Positions 1-9,824 of a DNA stretch of 64,000 bases are shown here, piece after piece. The notes beneath the pieces were generated by a model. That model was not told where the DNA came from. It saw nothing but the letters and a program-made list of their open reading frames with translations, and ran no database searches. Each line of letters begins with the position of its first letter. The first letter of the stretch is position 1. This stretch comes from Pseudo-nitzschia pungens. Its lineage: Eukaryota; Bacillariophyta; Bacillariophyceae; Bacillariales; Bacillariaceae. The stretch spans positions 6,076,001-6,140,000 of the forward strand of contig CM074759.1 of the NCBI GenBank assembly GCA_037355855.1, read 5' to 3'. Both the position numbers and the translations under genes were made by a program.

Positions 1-2
1 CC

Positions 3-923
3 GCCACAATCGACGACCCGGTCCCCAAGAAAAGGGTCTCGTCTGCTCTCACCCAGTACTACCGATCCCAGGAGTACAGAAAGGATGTCATTGAGGAATG
101 CATGCATGCCCTCAAGCTCAAAATCTTTGGCAATGACATGAATGGCAAAAGATCCTACATTGTGCTCCGAAGATTCATTCGGAATACGAAAATCGACATG
201 AAACACGGTATTCGCTCCTGGGCGAACCGTATGGCCGAACTACAGAGCTATCTACCAGACTGCCTCTGGGAGAGTGGCGCCACAAACGGCACTGCTCCAT
301 CCAGCTATTCGGAAGAGGACATGAAGGAAATCCTAGATTCCAACATGACCCACTCCCAACGAGAGAAACTAGACCATATCGGATGGGACGTCTACACCCA
401 ATCCTTTCACACCACCATCGACAAGCTCGAAAACCTGGAAATCACCATCCGGAGCGAGGATGAACTCCGCAAACGCATCTCTGACCTCGAAAAACAAACC
501 GGTGGTACCAAGAAGAACCCCAAGGCCGCATCTGGGGGAGGAACCCACCACAGGAAATCCCCTGGCAAAAAGAAGCGCCCTATGGACAACAGCAACAAAC
601 AGCTCTGCAAAACCTGTGGCAAGGTCCATGCCGGCAAATGCTGGAAACTAACCGGTGGACCCTCCAAGAAGGGGAAATTTGACCGGGAGACCATCAACTT
701 GCTCAAGGAGCATTTTGTGGCAAAAGAAGACTCAGACACTGAGCAGTACTCCAAACCCCACTGGGGAAGGAACCTATCAAACCACGAGTACTCTTATGTA
801 CTGGCCACGGCCCAAGCTGACCACGAGGTTTCCGACAATGAGATAAATATCTCCAAACGCGACCTCAAAGAGTACAGAAGAAAGTACAGGAAAACCTTTA
901 AAAAGAAAGGTTCCCACAACTGA
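3..923 (+). CDS. Ty3/gypsy Gag (family 1, copy 1), 5' end outside window
   Basis: The frame is open from base 3 to the TGA at 921-923, so the true start lies upstream of the window. The product matches the C-terminal two thirds of the Gag encoded at 21906-23342 and 51509-52919 on the minus strand. Near the C-terminus it has a retroviral-type zinc knuckle, CKTCGKVHAGKC (C-x2-C-x3-H-x3-C), followed by a Lys-rich tail. Gag would form the cytoplasmic particle and bind element RNA through the knuckle. The next ORF (Pol) begins at the very next base in the same frame. No break is seen in the visible part, unlike the other two copies, so this copy may be the most recently active. The family assignment is firm because of the adjacent Pol. 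Confidence 0.9.
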   Translation, partial: ATIDDPVPKKRVSSALTQYYRSQEYRKDVIEECMHALKLKIFGNDMNGKRSYIVLRRFIRNTKIDMKHGIRSWANRMAELQSYLPDCLWESGATNGTAPSSYSEEDMKEILDSNMTHSQREKLDHIGWDVYTQSFHTTIDKLENLEITIRSEDELRKRISDLEKQTGGTKKNPKAASGGGTHHRKSPGKKKRPMDNSNKQLCKTCGKVHAGKCWKLTGGPSKKGKFDRETINLLKEHFVAKEDSDTEQYSKPHWGRNLSNHEYSYVLATAQADHEVSDNEINISKRDLKEYRRKYRKTFKKKGSHN

Positions 924-3900
924 ATGGCTCCTGATACCATCCACACGGGACCCCGCATCATCAACCGGTTTGCAGACGTCTGTGTGGAGGTATTGGACCA
1001 CAAGGGAAGGGGGAGGATGCTCCGGGGCCTACTAGACTCTGGCTGCTCCAAATCCATTGTACTAAAACGATTCGTCGACCGAAGTCAACTAACGAACCGA
1101 GACCAAAGATCTGTCACCTACAACACGTATGGAGGCAAGTTCAGAACCAAGTCTGCGGCTTCAGTGGGACTAAGGCTGATAGAATTTTCCAACTCCAAGA
1201 CCATCAAATGGACCTTCCAAGTGGATGAATATCACCACCATGAGGAAGTGCCCTATGACATGATCATAGGATCTGATCTGATGGCACAACTGGGACTGGA
1301 TATAAAATACAGCTCCCGTACGATTGAATGGCAGGGTGACTCCATTCCCATGAAGGGGATGGGGGAGCTCTCGAACCCGGACAAATGTGAGGCAGTATTC
1401 TTTGCCAACACACAGAGTCCAATCCTCCAACAAGAGGAAGAAAGGCAAGCCAAAATCTTGGACGCAGACTACTCCAAAGTCGACATAGACGCTATGGTCA
1501 ATGACCTGGAGATTACTGCGGACTCCAAGGAAGCCTTGAAGAAAACACTGAAGAAATTCCCGACACTCTTTGGAGGAGGTCTGGGACTACTGAAGAATAT
1601 AGAACCGGTGTCCATTGAACTCCAACCAGGGGTCAAACCGGTCCGACAGAGGTACTATTCTGTACCCCATGCCTTTGAACAGGCACTACGAAAGGAGATC
1701 ACCAGGCTCTGTGATATCGGGGTCCTGGAAAAACTCCCCCATGATGATGATTCACCATGGGCGTCCCCTACCTTCTGTCAACCCAAAAAGACAGGGGATA
1801 TTCGGGTCCTTATGGACTTCCGGAAAATGAATGCAGCCATCCAAAGGAAGCCATTCCCACTACCAGGAATAGGGGAAACAATCCAAAGGCTCCAGAAGTT
1901 CAAGTCAGCTACGGCACTGGACCTATCCCAAGGATATTATACCATTCCCATCTGCAAGGAGAGCCAAAAGATTTGCTCTACCATTCTACCGTGGGGAAAG
2001 TATGCCTACAAGAGATTGGCAATGGGAATTGCATGTGCACCGGATATCTTCCAATCAGTCATGATGAACCTACTCGGCGATCTGGACTACGTCCTTGTCT
2101 ATATTGATGATATCCTAATCATACAGAGAGAAGGGGAATCTGAACAGGATCACCTCCACAAAATTGATACAGTCCTACAAAGACTGGATGACGCCGGCTT
2201 TCGAGCCAACCTCAGAAAATCCTTCTTCATGCAAAAAGAAGTGGAATATCTGGGTTTTCTGTTAACAACAGAGGGCATCCAACCCCAGCCAAAGAAGCTG
2301 GAGGCAATGAAGCGCCTGGAAGCCCCCAAGAACACCAAGCAACTCAAGATGTTCCTTGGGATGGTGAATTTCTACAGGGACATGTGGAAGCGGCGCTCCC
2401 ACATCCTCGCCCCCCTCAATAAACTTGCAGGCAAGAAGGGCAAAATGAATTGGTACTGGGGTCCAGCAGAGCAGAAAGCTTTCATGGAGGCGAAGAGGAT
2501 GCTCGCAGACGAAGCCAAGCTTGCATTCCCAGACTTTACAAAACCATTTCATCTCTACTCAGACGCCAGTGACAGGCAACTGGGAGCAACTGTATGCCAA
2601 GATGGCAAGCCCCTTGGATTCTACACAAGGAAATTGAATTCAGCGCAACTCAACTATACTGTTGGGGAGAAAGAACTCCTTGGAATAGTAGAGGGACTCA
2701 AAGCGTTTGAAGGAATCCTACGAGGCCAAGATGTGATTATTCACACAGACCACCTTAATCTACTGTACCAGCAGATGCCCACCCAAAGGATGGTCCGGTG
2801 GAGACTCCTTATGGAGGAGTTCCGCCCAGTAGTCAAGCACGTTGCCGGCAAAGACAACGATGCAGCAGACGCGCTGTCACGCCTGGATATTACGGATGAT
2901 CCAGCGGACACAGTGGAATGGCTACCACCAAATAAGCCCCTCACCTACGCGGATGAGGAAGAGCACCTCCGGCAACTCCTATTCCCACTTGGAGAATCAC
3001 CGGAAGAATTCCAGGGCAATAGTGCATTCCCACTTGCCCCGGACATGATTCAGTTCTACCAACAAAAGGACACGGGAATCATGCGTGCTCTGGAAAAAGA
3101 CAATCGGCTGACCACCAAAAATGTGGAAGGTCACAGCCTAATCCACAAGGAAGGGAAGATTCTGATCCCGGACAAACTCAAGGATAGAGTTATGGAATGG
3201 TACCACAGCATGCTGGTCCATCCCGGAGAAAAGAGAATGGAACAGAGCATTTGCTCGGTGTTCACCTGGAAAGGCCTCCGGAAGGACGTCCAGGACCTCT
3301 GCAAACACTGTCACACATGCCAGATGTTTAAGAAAAGTGGCCGGAAGAAGTATGGACTACTACCGGAGAAAGCAGTTGAAGTCACCAAATGGCAAAGGGT
3401 CAACGTCGACCTCTGGGGACCTGCAACTGTCCACAACAAAAACGGAAAGGATTATCATATTCATGTCCTCACCATGGTGGATCCAATGACCGGATGGTTC
3501 GAATTGGCCCACCTGAAGGACTCCCCAAATGCATCAGAAACTCAACGTTTGCTGGACAGTACCTGGCTAGCAAGATATCCGCGCCCAAAGGAAATTGGCT
3601 TTGATGGCGGGAGTGAGTTCAAAGCAGAGTTCCAAGAGCTCTGCGACAACATGGGGATGAAAAGAAAGCCCAGTGGCGCCTGGAACCCACAATCCAACTC
3701 AGTGTTGGAAAGAATCCACCAGGTCCTGAAGGACTGCCTACTGTCCTTTAACCTGGAACAAAGAGACCTCCACGAGAGGGACCCTTTTGAGGAGTTCACT
3801 ACCAAGGCAGCATATGCCATCCGTAGTGCCATCCACACCACCCTGGGGTACTCCCCAGCACAATTGGTGTTCGGAAGAGACATGTTCATGCCTGTAAATT

Positions 3901-4190
3901 TCCCAGCGGATTGGGAAGCAATCCAGGCAAGGAAACAAAAGAGTATCCACAAGAGCAACATCAGGGAGAACCGGAAGAGGATCCCCCATGTCTATAAGGA
4001 AGGAGACTATGTCACCCTGGAAAGGAAGGGCATTATTCCAAAACTATCCTTCCCCCGGCAGGGACCTTACAAAGTGCTCAAGGCCCATGACAATGGAACT
4101 GTAACTATCGAAACTGCTCCCTTTGTAACCGACCGGGTTAATATTAGGAGAGTCCATCCCTATTATTGCAGGGATCCTATTAAGTCGTAA
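924..4190 (+). CDS. Ty3/gypsy Pol polyprotein (protease-RT-RNase H-integrase), intact
   Basis: This 1088-residue ORF starts at the ATG directly after the gag TGA. Domain order is that of Ty3/gypsy: aspartic protease with LLDSGCS (D38-S39-G40); reverse transcriptase with VYIDDIL (Y393 to D396); RNase H starting at YSDASD (D547) with conserved EKELLGIVEGL and HTDHLNL blocks; integrase zinc finger (H766, then CKHCHTC); integrase core with VDLWGP (D829), FDGGSEF (D894) and VLERIHQ (E929), giving the expected D-D-35-E spacing; and a C-terminal chromatin or DNA binding region ending in RRVHPYYCRD. It would copy element RNA into DNA and integrate it. No stop or frameshift is visible, whereas the copies on the minus strand are broken. 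A purine-rich tract follows and then the 3' LTR. Confidence 0.96.
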   Translation: MAPDTIHTGPRIINRFADVCVEVLDHKGRGRMLRGLLDSGCSKSIVLKRFVDRSQLTNRDQRSVTYNTYGGKFRTKSAASVGLRLIEFSNSKTIKWTFQVDEYHHHEEVPYDMIIGSDLMAQLGLDIKYSSRTIEWQGDSIPMKGMGELSNPDKCEAVFFANTQSPILQQEEERQAKILDADYSKVDIDAMVNDLEITADSKEALKKTLKKFPTLFGGGLGLLKNIEPVSIELQPGVKPVRQRYYSVPHAFEQALRKEITRLCDIGVLEKLPHDDDSPWASPTFCQPKKTGDIRVLMDFRKMNAAIQRKPFPLPGIGETIQRLQKFKSATALDLSQGYYTIPICKESQKICSTILPWGKYAYKRLAMGIACAPDIFQSVMMNLLGDLDYVLVYIDDILIIQREGESEQDHLHKIDTVLQRLDDAGFRANLRKSFFMQKEVEYLGFLLTTEGIQPQPKKLEAMKRLEAPKNTKQLKMFLGMVNFYRDMWKRRSHILAPLNKLAGKKGKMNWYWGPAEQKAFMEAKRMLADEAKLAFPDFTKPFHLYSDASDRQLGATVCQDGKPLGFYTRKLNSAQLNYTVGEKELLGIVEGLKAFEGILRGQDVIIHTDHLNLLYQQMPTQRMVRWRLLMEEFRPVVKHVAGKDNDAADALSRLDITDDPADTVEWLPPNKPLTYADEEEHLRQLLFPLGESPEEFQGNSAFPLAPDMIQFYQQKDTGIMRALEKDNRLTTKNVEGHSLIHKEGKILIPDKLKDRVMEWYHSMLVHPGEKRMEQSICSVFTWKGLRKDVQDLCKHCHTCQMFKKSGRKKYGLLPEKAVEVTKWQRVNVDLWGPATVHNKNGKDYHIHVLTMVDPMTGWFELAHLKDSPNASETQRLLDSTWLARYPRPKEIGFDGGSEFKAEFQELCDNMGMKRKPSGAWNPQSNSVLERIHQVLKDCLLSFNLEQRDLHERDPFEEFTTKAAYAIRSAIHTTLGYSPAQLVFGRDMFMPVNFPADWEAIQARKQKSIHKSNIRENRKRIPHVYKEGDYVTLERKGIIPKLSFPRQGPYKVLKAHDNGTVTIETAPFVTDRVNIRRVHPYYCRDPIKS

Positions 4191-4208
4191 CAGTCCCATG
4201 GAGGAGTA

Positions 4209-4397
4209 TGTCGTACACCAAAATACAGTCACGAGTATACACGGGACTGGATTAAGGATAAGGATAAATACAATCAGCGAGTCGACAGAATCGCTGATTC
4301 GGAGGGCTCTTAGAACTATAGCAAATAGACTAACCAATAGGGCTCACAATTTGCATATCACTACTATTCTAATCACTAGTAGACCCGGGGTATGGCA
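4209..4397 (+). repeat. Family 1 gypsy LTR (3' LTR of copy 1)
   Basis: This 189 bp repeat begins TGTCGTACACC and ends GGGTATGGCA, so the ends are TG...CA with imperfect inverted termini. It recurs at 5132-5322 (+) and, on the minus strand, at 15282-15474, 24100-24292, 47064-47252 and 59973-60161. A purine tract (GGAGGAG, 4200-4206) lies directly upstream and is the likely polypurine tract that primes plus-strand synthesis; the same tract precedes the 3' LTR of the other copies. The 5' LTR of this copy lies left of the window. The LTR is short for Ty3/gypsy. Confidence 0.9.
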
Positions 4398-5088
4398 GGC
4401 TCACCTGAAGGACTCCCCAAATGCAGCAGAAACTCAACAATTGCTGGACAGTACCTGGCTAGCGAGATACCCGCGCCCAAAGGAAATTGGCTTTGATGGC
4501 GGGAGTGAGTTCAAAGCAGAGTTCCAGGAGCTCTGTGATAACATGGGGATGAAAAGAAAGCCCAGTGGCGCCTGGAACCCACAATCCAACTCAGTGTTGG
4601 AAAGAATCCACCAGGTTCTGAAGGACTGCCTACTGTCCTTTAACCTGGAACAAAGGGACCTCCACGAGAAGGATCCTTTTGAAGAGTTCACTACCAAGGC
4701 AGCATATGCCATCCGTAGTGCCATCCACACCACCCTTGGATACTCCCCGGCACAATTGGTGTTTGGAAGGGACATGTTCATGCCTGTAAATTTCCCAGTG
4801 GATTGGGAAGCAATCCAGGCAAGGAAACAAAAGAGTATCCACAAGAGCAACATCAGGGAGAACCGGAAGAGGATCCCCCATGTCTATAAGGAAGGAGACT
4901 ATGTCACCCTGGAAAGGAAGGGCATTATTCCGAAACTATCCTTCCCCTGACAAGGACCTTACAAGGTGCTCAAGGCCCATGATAATGGAACTGTAACTAT
5001 TGAAACTGCTCCCTTTGTAACCGACCGGGTTAATATCAGGAGAGTGCACCCCTATTATTGCAAGAATAGCCCCGAAACGGATAAGTGA
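4398..5088 (+). pseudogene. Integrase fragment of an older family 1 gypsy copy
   Basis: Directly after the LTR at 4397 the sequence resumes inside integrase (AHLKDSPNAAETQ), at the position corresponding to about 3510 in copy 1, and runs to the end of pol at a TGA (5086-5088). It is close to copy 1 but has a premature TGA at 4948-4950 where copy 1 reads an Arg codon. The simplest reading is that copy 1 inserted into the integrase gene of this older copy in the same orientation, leaving its 3' part here. The left half would lie outside the window, so the target duplication cannot be checked. Confidence 0.85.
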
Positions 5089-5131
5089 CCACTCATGGCA
5101 ATCAAAAGCATAACAGTACCATGGAGGAGCA

Positions 5132-5322
5132 TGCCGTGCACCAGAATACAGTCACGAGTACACATGGGACTGGATTAAGGATAGGGATAAAAACAATCGG
5201 CGAGTCGACAGAATCGCCGATCCAAAGAGCTCTTAGAACTGTAGCAGATAGACTAACCACTAGAGCTCACAATTTGCATATCACTACTACTTTCTAATCA
5301 CTAGTAGACCCGGGGTATGGCA
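5132..5322 (+). repeat. Family 1 gypsy LTR (3' LTR of the older copy)
   Basis: A 191 bp copy, TGCCGTGCACC to GGGTATGGCA, preceded by the polypurine tract ATGGAGGAGCA. The sequence after it is unrelated LINE coding sequence, so the older gypsy copy had itself inserted into a LINE. Confidence 0.9.
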
Positions 5323-7385
5323 CTATCGCTCTATTGCTGACATGCCTGGTGACTTCTCTGTTGCTGACAAGCTTGGCAATTGCGCTACCCTGGATCGCTT
5401 TGAGGTTGACCATGCTGACAAGACCCTTGGGGTTTTTATCTCCATGGATGGCAATGAGGAAGCCCAGATTGCTCACATGAAGGCCCAGTCTCAGTCTTTT
5501 GGGTCTCAACTCAAGGCTTCCAAGTGTGAGAAGAGGGCTTCCCTCTACACCTTCAAGTATTCTTTCATGAAGTCTGTTGAATATCCCATGCCTGTCACTC
5601 AACTTGATGAAGCTACCTGGACTCAGATTCTTCACCCAGCTCTTGTTCCTGTGCTGAATAAAGCAGGGATGTCCCGGACATTTCCTCGACATGTATTCTT
5701 TGGTCCCTCCCTGTATCAAGGCTTTGGATTCATTCATCCCTATCTTCTCCAAGAGTTCAGCCATATTGCCACTCTCTTTCAGGAATCTGTCAGGTCCTCA
5801 CAAACTGGTAGGATTCTCAGGCTAACTGCTGAAGCTCTCAGGCTTGAACTTGGGTTCCCTCTTCTTCTTGGTGTCACACCCTATCATCCCTTTGCTTCAT
5901 ACATTACTCCCTGCTGGTACAAGCAGGTGTGGAAGTTCTTTTCTGATCACCCTGTGAGCTTGGTTGAAGACTTCCCAGATCTTCCTCTGCTCCGTTCCAA
6001 TGACTGTTATCTCATGCAAGCCTTTGTCAACGCTGGCTTCAGAGGTGCTGACCTGTCCCTCTTGAATCTCATCCGGATGTCCCTCAAGGCTGTTTCCCTT
6101 GCTGATATCTGTACTCCAGATGGGACACGGCTCACTCCCATGGCTTTCCAGTTGACATCCTCCAACCACTTGAGAGATCATCTTGACTGGCCCAGATGTC
6201 CTCCCCCTTGGCCTCCAGCAGCACAGCGCCTATGGACGAAGGCTCTTCAGACCTGTTTTCTTCCCCCCTGTCCACCCCCTGCAGCCAGGACCCTGGCTCC
6301 TTCTTTTCACCTTGGGCATTGGCTCTCTGCCTAGACAGCTTCTCTTTGGCCTTGGTTCTTGTCTCCATCTACCAACAGATTATTCTCCAAATCTGCTACT
6401 GGTTGGATTGTGGGTACCTCCCAAGGCAGGGGCCAATGCAGGTTCAACTCTGAAGTACTTCCTGATAAACCAGCCTGTGCAGATGTGCTTGTCTCTCTTG
6501 TAACCCGTGGCCAAGTTGTTCAAGTGGTTGGGTCCTCTGCTTTTGTCTCTGAACCTCCTGACATGGATCCTCTGACATACAATCCCTTTGAGTTTCTTCC
6601 AGCTTCTCCTGAGGATGCCTTTGATGCCCTCTGTGAGTCTTCCAGAGTACTTCTCCACCAATATTCCGTACCACAGGCTGGCTGTCAGGCCCTTGTTGAT
6701 GCTATTCAGAGTGGTACTGCCAGTGCTGTCTGTGATGGTTCATTTGATCCAGATCTTCTCCGAGGAACTTCTGCCTTCATCATGTCACCCAATACCTCCA
6801 CCAAGACCACCTCATTGTTCCTCACTGGCTGTAATTTTGTTAGTGGATCCCCTGAGGATCAGTCATCCTACAGGAGTGAACTGGCAGGCATCATTGGGGT
6901 TCTCACCTGTTGCACTGCTCTGGTGAGTCTTTTTGATATTGCCTCTGGCTCTATCACCATTGCCCTTGATGGTGACAATGCTCTGAGACAGGCTCAGGGA
7001 TCTTGGCCATTGGTTATTTCCCAGAAATCTTTTGATTATGTCTATGTCATCAGAAACATGATTTCTGCCCTGCCAATCTCTGTGCAATTTAGGTGGGTTC
7101 AGGGCCACCAAGCTGGATTATTTCTTGATTGGTGGGCCTTTCGCAATCATCAGGTTAACACCATGGCCAAGGCCTTTCTCTCTGTCCATAGAGCTTCTCC
7201 CTTTCACTATCCCAGACTTGTGTTTGAGCCCTGGGCATTTTCTCTCAATGGATGCAAGTGCTCAAGGTTTGATCAGAATGCTTTGCATGATGCCATTTCT
7301 GGCCCTCCTCTCTTCCAATATTGGCAGACCCACCATGATATTCCCATTCCCCAACCTGTTTTGAGTTCCATCCATTGGTGTGTCC
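5323..7385 (+). pseudogene. LINE ORF2 fragment: C-terminal RT region and RNase H
   Basis: One frame stays open from the gypsy LTR to the family A insertion apart from a single TAG at 6332-6334 between the two domains. The first part (about 330 residues) is a non-LTR reverse transcriptase tail (KTLGVFISMDGNEEAQ and what follows). The second part has a type 1 RNase H: CDGSF (first Asp), SYRSELAGI (Glu), ALDGDNALRQ (Asp) and RWVQGHQAG (the His/Asp end region is less canonical). RT followed by RNase H and a Cys/His knuckle is the layout of I-like LINEs. The 5' end was removed by the gypsy insertion. The reading frame resumes at 9075 after the family A element, so this was one ORF. Clade assignment is tentative. 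Confidence 0.8.
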
Positions 7386-9074
7386 CACAATTTGCGCAAA
7401 GTGCATTTTGTCCGACGTTCCAATGTTCCAGTACTAAAAATACGTAGATTTCTACACACATACCATGCGATATCTCGCTCCCTTCTACACCCTCAATCAC
7501 AATACCAGGACCTACACATACTAACAGCGACCTTGCCTCTTTGATTCTGCTATTTGTTCAGTTGCTCGATGATTTGTTTGGTTGAGTTGGTTACCTATTC
7601 ACCACTCCACGATCGATCGGCACCAGCAGCAGCAGCACCAAAACCGACACATAATTTTCTACAGCACCTCCAGTACAGATTCTACAGCAATTCGATCTGC
7701 GATCTGTTCCCAATTTGATCTGCAATCTGTTCCCAAGCTCCCCTGAAGGCCCTTTGATATATCTTACTATACTCAAGGTTCTACATTGTTCCCAAGCTGC
7801 TTAACGTTCTACATTCTTCGAAGTTCCTTGCTGAGTCCTCTTAAGTCTTTTCAAGTCAAAGTTCACGAACAGCCCCTTCCACTGTAGAAATCTTTCTACA
7901 AGAAATTCCAGCTGTCATCTGTTTTCAAGTCCATTGCCCTGCTGGACTATAAGTGTTTTCGCTTATGGTCCTACTGTTTCTTGACCCAAGCCCCAAAGCC
8001 GCTAAGTACAGCTCGCTTACGGCTTGACTACCTACATATACCTCCCAGATGTACTGTATAAATGTCATCTGTTTCTAAGTCTACTGCCCTGCTGGACCAT
8101 AAGTGTTTTCGCTTATGGTCCTACTGTTTCCTGACCCAAGCCCCAAAGCCGCTAAGTACAGCTCGCTCAAGGCTCCACCACCTACATATACTTCTCAGGT
8201 GTACCGTATAAATGTCATCTGTTTTCAAGTCTACTGCCCTGCTGGACCATAAGTGTTTTCGATTAAGGACCTACTATTTTTCTGACCCAAGCCCCCAATT
8301 CGCTAAGTACATGTTACTTAACGCTTCACCACCTACATATACCCCTCCAGCTCACAGTACAGCTACCACCTGTTTTCAAGCCTACAGCCCTGATGGTTCA
8401 TAAGTGTTATCACTTAAAGGCCTTGTTTCCAAGCTACTACGGAAGATCAAGTTCCTTCTATGAATTTGGTAATAGGCTCCACTGCCTCGAAGTGTTTTCG
8501 ATACGAGCATGTGCTACTACAAAGTTCTAACAGGGGGACAGCAGCTCGTGTTACAAATTTGGTAGTAGGCTCCACTGCCTCTATGTGTACAGTGTACGTG
8601 ATTGGGACTGACTGCTCGCATTACTGATGCTGCCATCAAGCATTCAGAGAGCAGTTTTGCTTTTGTATGCTGACCACTCGCATTACTGATACTACGTATC
8701 TCGGGAAGGGTTTTGCTTCTGTCGGCTGACCACTAGCATTACTGATGCTTTACAGCAGCATTCAAGGGACAGTTTTGCTTGTGTCTTTCCCTTTCACGTT
8801 CTTGTTACCCTGTCTCCTGTACGCTTTGCAACAGCAGTGTCTGTTGTGCTCTGGACTGGTTCATTTTTTCCTGTTTCTTACCAAGGTTTGTTTGCAAAAT
8901 AGTCGTCTTTACAACCTGGGGCCTAAATCCTCCATGGTTGAGGTGACGCGTCGTTCTACAACTTGGGGTCCTGACTCTTTGATTGAGGCGACGATAAAGT
9001 TTGGTTACAGACTGAGTAGCTTTTAACCACCTTCGGTGGATTTTCCTACTTAAATAAGTATATTATTATTATTA
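7386..9074 (+). mobile_element. Family A non-coding retroelement, copy A
   Basis: The 18 bp CCATCCATTGGTGTGTCC occurs at 7368-7385 and again at 9075-9092, exactly flanking this segment and splitting the LINE ORF, so the segment is an insertion with a long target duplication. It has no credible ORF. The 5' end reads CACAATTTGCGC; the 3' end has a hairpin (CCACC TTC GGTGG) and then a TTA-rich microsatellite, as in LINE-type retrotransposition. The body holds three tandem 150 bp units (TCATCTGTTTTC at 7915, 8065 and 8215), each with the hairpin GGACCATAAG...CTTATGGTCC or a variant. Related copies are at 32992-35852, 36127-38249 (both minus) and 39279-41298 (plus). The last 110-160 bp resemble the 3' end of the LINE. 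Confidence 0.88.
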
Positions 9075-9300
9075 CCATCCATTGGTGTGTCCATCAGTCT
9101 GCTTTCCAGCATCTCCCTCCTGGCATGCAAAGGTGGTTTGTCAAGTTTGCTTCTGGCTGCATTGGTGTTGGCAACCAGCTCTTTCACTACCAGCATCAGG
9201 ATCACTCCAGGTGCCCTTTGTGTGATGCAGACAACGAGAAGGTCTCTCATGTGCTCTCCTGCAAGGACCCTGGGGCTGTCAAGCATAGTATGTCTGCCTT
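9075..9300 (+). pseudogene. LINE ORF2 continued: Cys/His knuckle, 3' truncated
   Basis: This is the continuation of the ORF that stops at 7385, in the same frame (HWCVHQSAFQHL...). It contains CPLCDADNEKVSHVLSC, a C-x2-C-x8-H-x3-C knuckle typical of the C-terminus of I/R1-type LINE proteins. It matches 24488-24615 up to about base 9290 and then diverges, so the 3' end of this LINE copy is lost. Confidence 0.78.
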
Positions 9301-9824
9301 CAATAACTTTGTATCAGTAATAGATGACTTTAGACTCATTCAAAACCTCATTATTATTGTATATTCTTGTCTAAAATAGTTTAAAGTATAATGCAGGTAA
9401 TTGAAATAAAGATTAGGATTGATTTTTGATTGAGTTATCACTATCTGAAGTCAAGATATTTTAACTAGTGTTTGTTAGTAAAAAACAAATTTAAAAAAAA
9501 TTCTTGGGGGCAGGTTTTGTTAGTTGTGCCACGTACTGGAGCGCGCATCGTGTCGCACCCCCTATTATTATGACCCCTGACCTTAAGACCGGTAAATTGG
9601 GCGTAGCAGATTCCTCCGACTTCGATTGTCGTATCTGCGGTCGGAGTAAGGTTTACCATTGCTCGTCACGGCCGCATCCTGCACTTGGAGTGTCCAGTGT
9701 CTTATCTTAGTGTCCAAATCTCCATCCCCACAACGAGTACAGTGCCATCTTGGGTGTAAACAGAAACTTATCGGAACGTGATTAACAATGAAGAGAGATT
9801 GTGGACTATTGCAATGGAGGTAAC
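9301..9824. other. Intergenic, upstream of PEX12
   Basis: AT-rich sequence up to about 9500 and mixed sequence after it. No credible ORF or repeat was recognised. It should hold the PEX12 promoter, but no specific element could be supported. Confidence 0.5.
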
